64,000 bases of DNA from positions 1-64,000 of the forward strand of contig VTPC01001656.1 of NCBI GenBank assembly GCA_011009095.1, given 5' to 3'. The translations under genes and the position numbers were made by a program. Of this stretch, positions 55,924-64,000 are shown one piece after another (within the stretch, counting starts at the first letter, position 1; each line of letters begins with the position of its first letter). The stretch is from Ignelater luminosus. Lineage: Eukaryota > Arthropoda > Insecta > Coleoptera > Elateridae. The notes under the pieces are model-generated. The model did not search any database. It saw only the letters and a program-made list of their open reading frames with translations, and had not been told where the DNA came from.

Positions 55924-58889
55924 AAGAGAAACTTCTGAGTATTGGGACAAATATTATATCATTTTATTACTAAAAATCTGTTCTTTCATCACAATGTATA
56001 ATCTACAGAAAGTACTTTTGATTTTTCGAGTAATATTTTAATTTCCTTACCTTAGTTCCAAATTTACACGATGTTTTGTATATGACTAGATGCTTTTCTA
56101 GCAAAGACTTAGCCATAGATCTAAAGCAAAACAGCAAATATGATGCCAAATCAATGCTCTTAAGCTGACTAAACGCTATTTGACATAATAATATCAGAGT
56201 TCCTTTCATCAGAAAGAACCCTAAAAATTCGAATTCTATAGTCCGCTCTACCTTCTTGCGTTCTTAGAATGCAAGAACGTTTAAAAAACCGTTTTGAGTT
56301 TTAGTTAGAAAAAAGAAAATCTAAAACAATTACCAAAATAATCTACGTGAAAGTAAACTTGTCAATTTTTCTTTATTTAGTTAGGAAATCAAAGTTTAGA
56401 TTTTAAAAACTGACTTTCAAGAATGTCTTAACTATAAGAAAAGTACAGAAAGTATCAAACTTTCCACTTAGTAAAATAAAGGTGGTTTTGCATAATCTAT
56501 TTCCGTTGAACGATGGTTTGCCGCACGGTAGTTTCAGGAATTTGACGAGCAACCAACTATTTGTGTTTTAACCTACGAGTCTAGTTCACAAATTGAATGC
56601 GTTTCCAGCAAATAGTAAATAGAACTCGAATGAGATGTAGTTAATGTACGATAACTACTAAATAGGTATAGCGTAACGTGTTAATTGTAATCTTGAAAAC
56701 TGAATCTTTTTACATTGCAACCTTGTCAGACCACATCAACAATGACAAGCAGCTTGTTTCTCGATTTAAGAATTTCTTTATTAATTTTTTTAGGTCTTTA
56801 ATTAAATCGTAATTGGGTCATGGTAAAAGGTGTAAAAAGTAAAAGATTTTCTTAAGAATTATTTAAAGTTACGAAGAAAAAAAAGTCTCAAAATTAAAAT
56901 TTCCTCTCCCTGAGCAATTTGCGTCCGGGTTTGAGATGATAATTCAGATAAACAGCGACGAAAATAACTTGCAAAACAGAGGACAATTATTTAATTTAGA
57001 GTTTGTAGCTGCTGAATAACTCTTAAAATTACTTTTTTTCTTCTGTATGTGGCGCATTAAAAATGATTTACGTTAATTAAACAAGAGCATCGTTCTAAAC
57101 GGTTTTAAGTTGCGAGCCGAGGACGTGTTCGAAACTTAAAAAGTGTAACAACTTTAATCGATACACACAAATAGAGAATGAAAACGTAACAGATACCGAA
57201 AGAGGGTGGAGGAAAAATTCCGGGCGAGTCCGGGGACTTCGGGCCGGTCGCCTGCAGCTGACGGGGTTGTATTTATCACCATTTCTGCGGCTATAATTCT
57301 GACCACTCCTACTAAGCTTAACTGAACGAATATACTTTTATAAGCTTTGTTATCGGAGAGCTTTATATGACTCGCACCGAGCTTTTAATGTGCAACACTG
57401 CAGTGGCAATGTCAGAATAGTTTTAATGTTTCTGATAAGAATTTTATGAGGACGTTTTATGCCGTTATATTTTGAATATTTTGTTAGTAATATACATAAC
57501 AGTATGGGGTTATGATTCTTTTTGTTTCGATAAACACATCGCATTTCCATATTGTGTGCTGGCCTGTCAGCAAATGTAATCCCATGAACCCCTTTATGAT
57601 ACAAACATACAAGCGTAGCAATGATGTCAATTTCTTCGATTGAGTATGCAGATTATGAATTTTTGGGAGTTGAATTCCCTAGCGTTGTTAGTAAAATTAA
57701 GGTCAATTGGGGTGTTTTCAATGCGAAAATATGTAACTCCGAAAAATGAAAAAAATTGTATCGATTTTGATGTCAGATGAAAGTGGGTGTACTACATGTA
57801 TGTTTTTTATTTAAAAAATGTGTTCCTCTTCTATTCTGGTTTTTAAACCTGAAAGAACTAGAATTTGTAATGAATATGGTCTCTTTGTTGATTTTGACTA
57901 TTTAATTCTGGAATCCTCTTGCTTACATTGTAACATTCTGACATTTAACTACATTACGCTCTTGAGGCGATGGTGGAGATTCTTTTGAGAGATTACATTT
58001 AGTATGTGTTTATATTGACTTGGTTACATTTTCGCAAGATGGTTCGTTTATATTATGCAATACTATTTTTGCAGCTTTAGATAGCGAACTACAGAAAATG
58101 GAAGGGAACAAAAGAGGCTTTTGTTATCCACTGTTGCAGATTTCTTCTCAGTGGAATAAACTAAGTTTGAATTTAGAATTTCTGAAAAAACGAATTTAAA
58201 GTTTATATTACTACCATTGCTAGATTTGCCTATCACGCTGCAGAATTACAAAGTTTATTGGAATTGGTAATAACTAACAACATTTATCTACAGCTACAGA
58301 GACCGTTGAATGACAAAATAGTTGCAGTTTTATGAGCTCAATTCAATGCAATTTTTGTTTTGAAAAGAGAATTTAATCGTCTCTGTAGCTGCAAACAAAA
58401 AACACCTTACATAACTTTAAAACATTTGGTTTATATTAGGGCTTTTGATTCGTAACGTGTTCGGTGAAATTCGTGTACACGTGATTCTTGTATACAAGTA
58501 GTACACACGAATTACGTGTTTTCCTGTTCACGTACAAGTTAGCCTTGCAAGAATCCAAATATCAGTAGCAATTCTGCCACTTCTTTTTAGTCATATTTAC
58601 GTTTTTAGGTCACATTTCTGATGTTAATTTGTCACATGAGGGTATTAGTTGTTTGTAAGAGTCTTGATGTGTACTTCAGATTTATTTATCATTTGATAAT
58701 CTGAGTAAAGTCTTAGGTTAGTATACAAAGCAAATATTAGACTTCAATGAAATAAATCGACACATTCAAATTCTTGAAAAATAAACGGAACTATGGAATG
58801 GGCTTCAAAATTATTCTTGAGTGCAGGTAGACTTAACTAAGTTTAGATAAGTTTACATGTAGAGCTGAACCAAGCGTCTCATACTCTTG
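55924..58889. other. AT-rich DNA with two hairpins and a GC-rich patch
   Basis: No gene recognised. Notable items are a near-perfect 25-bp palindrome at 56253-56277 (TTCTTGC...GCAAGAA), a GC-rich block at 57188-57275 in otherwise AT-rich sequence, and an inverted repeat at 58469-58512 (ATTCGTGT...ACACGAAT around CTTGTATACAAG). Confidence 0.5.
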
Positions 58890-59760
58890 GGAATGATATG
58901 AAAGATAAAAAAACCAAAACTAAACATACAGTACGACACAGAGAGAAAGGAGAAATAGAAGAAGAAGAAAGCATTCTTGGTAGGAAGGACTCCATTCCCA
59001 GGACACCACTAGGGTTACCTAAACTCACAAGATTCGGGAAATGCTGCTCATACAGATATAAATGGTAATCTGGAAAAAATGAATGAAAAAGTGACCGACG
59101 AGACTTTCACAGCACTATTAATAAGAGATAACTTGCCGAAAGAAACAATGAGAGAAGTAAAGCGAAAACGCATGGAAACATCATGGGACACCAACAGTAG
59201 TGAAAAAAAGGAAACACAAGAGAAAGATAATGCCAATGTATATAAGAAAACTATAAAAGTATTGAAGAAGCATATTAGGAATCTATGGAAGATAATTGAC
59301 AAAATAGGGAATTAAAGAAGACTGCTAACAACCTCACGAAACAAATAAAAAAGATCTCGACAGCAGAAATGGTGGAAAGGATCAAGGATAGAATTAAAAG
59401 TGAAAAAGGCCGGAAGCCCCACTGCGCAACACGTGTAAGTCGAGAAATGAAAACGGTAAAACTGCAGTCCAAAAAGGAGAAGAGAAAAGAATAAAAAAGA
59501 TAAGAAAACTATCAAATGCAAAAGATTATAAAAGTAAGGTGCAGGTAATTAATAAAAATTGGCGTGAAAGTGTGTATAAAGTTACAAAAATTATCAAACT
59601 AAGTCCAATGGGTATGCACTACGACAGAGTAATTATTGCTTTAATAAAAAGAAGCAAAGAACGAATACCCATTACGCAAAGGAATAAGCCAGAGCTAGGC
59701 AAAAATATAAAAAGAACAAACGTTATAAAGATGAAGAAAGAGTAAGGGAAACGTATATGT
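58890..59760 (+). pseudogene. Lys/Glu-rich ORF1-like remnant
   Basis: The plus strand in shifting frames reads EEEESILGRKDSIPRTP, MNEKVTDETFTALLIRDNLP, VLKKHIRNLWKIIDKIGN, LKKTANNLTKQIKKISTAEM, INKNWRESVYKVTKIIKLSP and EERVRETYMFMVGMKHKDEE. It is lysine/glutamate-rich with coiled-coil-like heptads, followed by a short Trp-containing region. This is the composition of ORF1 proteins of some insect LINEs, which bind RNA, but I cannot identify a specific clade. The purine-rich plus strand contributes to the bias. No ORF2 follows. Another gene family starts right after it. Confidence 0.4.
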
Positions 59761-59889
59761 TTATGGTGGGAATGAAACACAAAGATGAAGAAGATATGAA
59801 AGAAATCTAGCAGATAAAGATTAAACTACAATCACTAGAAGGACTAAAATGAGCAACAGGAGGCGAAGAGATACCAAAATTAGTGGTTG

Positions 59890-62800
59890 TTACAACACTG
59901 AGTATTGATGTGATTGTGAAATCACGTGGCCCAGGTAGTACATCACGTTCCTATGTGCCCAAATTTGACTTCAAAACCAGTTGCTTATTCTGCACTAAGG
60001 AGATAAACGACGATTTCAAAAACAATGAAAACAAAACACCTGTGTACAAATGAAAGCAGTCATTTCTATTCTTAAGTCTTGATTTTCAAAAAACCGTTCT
60101 TGAAGCAGCATAGAAACAAATAAATAGTTAGACTAATGAAGTAAAGACTCGCTTAGGTTACACTTCTGATATGGCAGTCGCTGACGGATCTATCACCATG
60201 ACTACTACATCAAGTTTAGGTGTACCATTCCCTTTATAGTAGAAAAAAAATCTAGTACTAAGTATTCAGGAAATGAATACGTGGCTGCAACCATGGAGGA
60301 AATATGCGATTGTTTGGAGAAGAATGCTAACTGCAAGCATTCTCTGTCTGACCTCATGTCGGTGATTACTGGAGAATCGCCCCATAAAAAACCGGTGAAA
60401 GCCAAGCTGAAGCAGCAGTATGGTGTCAGTTTCAGTGTCATGCAACAAAGAACCAGTGGTGTGCTTTGAGGATGTTAGTATGAAAAAAATGGAAAAAAAA
60501 CCGGATCCATTTGAGGAAAAAGTTAGAATCGTGAAGACAAGTGATGCTGTCTTCAACGCATGCACAGTCGATAGTCTGAATACCTTTCATGCTATGAGAT
60601 GTATTGCTTGTTTAACTCTATCAAGTTCTGTTCAAAGAAGCGCTGGGATTTCTAAGTTAAAGTCAATTTCTTTTGTACAGGGTTTAGAGAAACTTAGTGT
60701 ACTTCCTTTGGCAGTTTATGAAAGTAAAGGGAGTTATGAGCGATTTTCCGGTACTTTCTGAAGAAATTTCCTCTCCAAGTACCTGTGACACATTGTGGAT
60801 AACTGCTCAATGGCCTGGAATATGTGATGTACCAAGATGGAAAGGTTTCATGTACAGCGTGACGAAGGGACTGCACAGTGAGAAAAGAAAGGTCATTCTT
60901 CTTCCTTTCATTAGCTCACTACTTTCTGATCCCCACGCAGCTATAAAGTTTGCGAGTGAATATTCTGAGAAAATAAAGCAAACTTCGGTTGTAATCTCTT
61001 TAGATTAGTCCCTGTACATGAAGTGCAAGGAGATTGCCACAGGATTTCTTAGCGACCCACAGCTGTCAAATATTGTGATGAAACTCGGCGGATCTCACCT
61101 CCTAATGAACTTTCTAGAATGCATTGGGTACCTCATGGTAGGAAGCGGGTTGAAGAAACTGCTGACCACAATCTATGCTCTAGTATCCGTAGATAAAATG
61201 CTCTTAGGTAAGGCTTATTTTCGAATAGTTAGGGATCATTTGCTAGTCCAAAATGCTTTAGTCAGAGTCGTAATTGGAGAAATTTATCTGAGTTTCCAAG
61301 AACGGCAAGCCGTAAATAAGTTGACAGAGGATTTCTTAAATGAACCATCTTCTGTTTAGGAAATAAATGATAACCCACACATCAAGTCTCTTACAAACAA
61401 GTTGTTGCAGATTGGACAAAATGGTTCAACTGCTGCTTGATGGGTACAGTACTCCAAGATGGTGACTCCGATGAAAGAATGCATTAATGCAGAACGTTAT
61501 CGTAATTGGGATGCTCACATCATATGTGTGCAACGGATCATACCATTTTTCCATGCTTGTAATCATTTCCCTCATGCAAAAGCATAGCTACTTTACCTCC
61601 AAGACATAGTGAACTGGGAGAGGACTATGATGAAGGAAGCATTTAATAAGTTTGTCAAAAATAGCTACTTTTCCGTGCGAAGGAGTTATAAGTTTTGGAC
61701 TGGAGTCTGGTCTGATATGACAATAGAGCAGACTGTAATGCATACGATGAAAGCAACTGGCGGTGTTACTCGAAGGCGTGGTATAATAGATAGTGTTATA
61801 AGCAAATGAGTTCAAAGGTGTCACTGCCAACTATTGTGAAGAATTATGTGGCATTTATCCATCTACTGATGAATAACATAGCGACTTTCGATAATGTACA
61901 ACCGCGAGGGATGCAGCAGACGACACTAAACTTTCAGCTTTGTTTATTAATCATCCTCCCTTTCCTGAAACATGTGATATCATGTCAATAAACTGGGGTG
62001 ATTGGAGATGAAACTGTAACTTGCTTCAACGCTTTACAAATCCATAAGCGAGCAATGAGCCGTATGGTCGGGAAGCGATTTCTGTTGTAAAACCATCGCG
62101 AAAAGACAGAGGACTTCCCCTTTCGAGCGTGAGTAGTTCAACTGTTTCAAAGAATCTGCATCAAGAAACAGAGCAATGAAGATCTGCAGAAGTGTCTGCA
62201 GTACAAATTAGCATCGATGCCTCTTTCCCTCTTTGACGAATGCGGAATGCATAAAACAGAAAGGACCGCTGCTTACCTACTGTTCAAAACCTTACATGAT
62301 GCATTTGACCTGCAAGACCATGCCATTGTTGTGGATGGAGGATTCGTTTTACATAAAGTAGTGTGGTCTCTGGCTTTCACTGTGTCTTTAATATCTGACA
62401 GCTACATTAAATATATCAGGAAGCAGTACTGTTCCGTCTGTTGCTCAGTGGTATTTGATGGTTACTCCAACACAGTCAACAGCACTAAAGTTGCTGAGCA
62501 AAACCGAATTAAAAGGACAATGTCAATTGACATTAATCTTGACTTTAATACTATCCTCACAGTACCTCGACAACAGTTTCTGGCAAACAAAACCAACAAG
62601 TTGCTATCCTTGAAATTACAAGACAGAGGTAGAGGGTCCCAGTGACGCTGACATTTTGATTGTTGGGAAGACCATTGAAAAATTCAGTTTATATGAAAAT
62701 GTAGTTATAGTTGGTGAGGATATAAATCTCGTACTGATAGCTTTGGCGTCTTATTTTTTTACAAGCCTGGTAGGGGAAACCAACTCAAGTATTTTCTTCG

Positions 62801-63133
62801 ACACAACAACAAAAGGGCTTACCACATGGCATACATTGTGCTCATGCTTTTATTGGGTGCGACACAACGTCAGCTTCCTTCAGAAAAGGGAAGACAGCTG
62901 GTTGCAAATTTCTGCTGCTACGTGAGGGACTGCATTTCATAGTTAATGTATTCAACAACGCATGAAGAGGTAGCAAAAGCGGGGAAAAGATACTTTATGG
63001 CTTTGTATGGAGCTCCTACATCGACAACTTCCCTAAACCATGCTTTCGCCATGTCTACCTCGAACCTGAAACTAGATCTACCTTCTCTACCTCCCACCGA
63101 AGGAACAGCTATGCAGCAGTCATATCGAATTTA
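59890..63133 (+). pseudogene. large broken gene with XPG/FEN1-like PIN nuclease C-terminus
   Basis: Intronless, mostly one frame, broken by stops and shifts. The N-terminus has FDFKTSCLFCTKEINDDFK, a CxxC zinc-type start, and YHHDYYIKF. The middle has FFVLSEEIS..., SVVISLD*SLYMKCKEIATG, IVMKLGGSHLLMNFLECIGY, WVQYSKM and RSYKFWTGVWSDMTIEQTVM. The C-terminal half has DECGMHKTERTAAY, IVVDGGFVLHKVVW, VVFDGYSNT, SDADILIVGKTIE, VVIVGEDINLVLIAL, HAFIGCDTTSASFRKGK and SLPPTEGTA. The spaced acidic motifs (VVDGG, VFDGY, DADILIV, VGEDI) fit the active-site plan of PIN/XPG-type nucleases. Stops include TAGs at 61006 and 61357 where Gln is expected. From memory this is an uncharacterised family repeated in arthropod genomes. 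Whether it is mobile is unknown. Confidence 0.7.
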
Positions 63134-63247
63134 AAAGTCCTAACTTGAATTAAAAAAGTATAGAAAGGGTTGAAATCATTGATTATATTTTAAATCTTCT
63201 TTATAATCTACAGTAAATTCTAATATTTCTTGCGGTTGATTCAATTA

Positions 63248-63618
63248 GAGAATTTCAGAGCGGATGGTTGCGTTTTATTGTTATTTTTGCGTTTTATGTT
63301 TTGCGTATAATTTTGGTAAACTTCCTTGAAGAATTTAAAGGTAAAATTAAAATTTTTCATCAAATTTTTACCTGATGTTGAAAATATTGAAATTCTTGTA
63401 TGAAAAAACATCTTTGTTTAATTTTTCTGGTATTTGTTTGGGATTATTTCGGCGACCAATAAAAAAAGTAAAAGGAATCGTTTTAAATTATTATTGTCAT
63501 TAATGTCGATTCTTTTATCAAACTATGAGGGACGTTTCGAGAGATACAAAACGTTGTTGCGCGGTATTCCCCCACCTTCCTCTTATAATAAAACGCAACC
63601 ATTCGCTTTGAAGTTCTT
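63248..63618. repeat. inverted repeat pair, MITE-like
   Basis: The left arm GAATTTCAGAGCGGATGG then TTGCGTTTTATT (about 63250-63279) pairs with a right arm at 63587-63616 whose reverse complement is GAACTTCAAAGCGAATGG then TTGCGTTTTATT. The inner 20 bp match at 19 positions, and over ~30 bp there are about four mismatches. Arms are ~300 bp apart. No target duplication is obvious. It may be a MITE. Confidence 0.6.
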
Positions 63619-64000
63619 TTTGTTACAACGTTACAATAATGTGTTATTGTTGGTGCATCATTGTTGTGTTAAAACTTCAGCTATATGTAAGTTCGATGGA
63701 TCATCTCTTGTAGATTGTTAGTTGTAACTTCAAAGGATCATAAGGTGGTAGACTTGCAGTTCTTCTGATTTTTGATACTTGATACTTGTGTATTGTGAAT
63801 TCAGTGGGTCCCGACTTGTTTGGCGAGTCGGACTGTGTCTTCGCCTTATGTGCATCTGCTGCAGCTTTAGGTGGATGTTGGTTCGTAAAGGTTATTTCAA
63901 TTTGGTAGACCTTGTTTTTGAAATGATGATGTTGGTTAGTCTTCTCCGGGAGCAAGGTAGAGCAGCGTAAATCCTCAGCCTCGCCAGGTACTTTACCGCG
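63619..64000. other. no recognised gene at window end
   Basis: An 84-codon minus-strand frame (63701-63955) and a 63-codon plus frame overlap here. Neither shows a motif I know. The minus frame (polar, PPKAAADAHKAKTQSD) is the better candidate for an exon that continues beyond the window. Confidence 0.3.

Overview
The window reads as nuclear DNA from a metazoan, most likely an arthropod and probably an insect. It is AT-rich and gene-poor, and it is packed with decayed transposable elements of kinds common in insects: mariner, Tc1-like, Ty3/gypsy, and R1/I-like, RTE-like and Jockey-like LINEs. I see no intact host protein gene, no rRNA and no convincing tRNA. Almost every recognisable coding piece carries stops or frameshifts, so most entries are pseudogenes. 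Family assignments rest on motifs read by eye in conceptual translations. No database search was possible.

Layout. 0-9 kb: a dispersed repeat family (two copies), a minus-strand LINE (RT thumb, RNase H and zinc tail, 4.4-5.6 kb), an internally deleted Tc1-like transposase (6.7-7.1 kb), and a Ty3/gypsy remnant interrupted by a mariner C-terminus (7.6-8.9 kb). 11-18 kb: three clear copies, and perhaps the start of a fourth, of one RNase H-bearing R1/I-like LINE, all on the plus strand head to tail. One has a mariner with intact terminal repeats inserted in its RNase H domain. 17.9-19.8 kb: a minus-strand Ty3/gypsy pol remnant with an in-frame 40-codon duplication. 23-24 kb: another LINE.

24.8-28.6 kb: a broken gene of the family with the CGGQNKN signature (DUF7869-type, as I recall it). 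It is surrounded by at least nine copies of a ~28-bp motif, which looks like the subterminal repeats of an uncharacterised DNA transposon. 29-36 kb: more of the dispersed repeat, a Jockey-type LINE, an unidentified helical coding remnant, a second mariner and an RTE LINE. 38.6-41.7 kb: a LINE endonuclease remnant between two direct repeats. 45.9-46.7 kb: a probable Jockey-type ORF1.

48.8-53.9 kb: one RTE-like LINE in three pieces, split by a 1433-bp LTR-like insertion and an 800-bp insertion carrying a long hairpin. Both have target duplications, and removing either restores the LINE reading frame. 54.2-55.9 kb: a transposon end with TIR beside a fragment like the N-terminal part of the CGGQNKN family, again with inverted flanking motifs. 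58.9-63.1 kb: a lysine-rich ORF1-like remnant, then a 3.2-kb intronless broken gene whose C-terminal half looks like an XPG/FEN1-type PIN nuclease. The rest is AT-rich sequence in which I recognise nothing.
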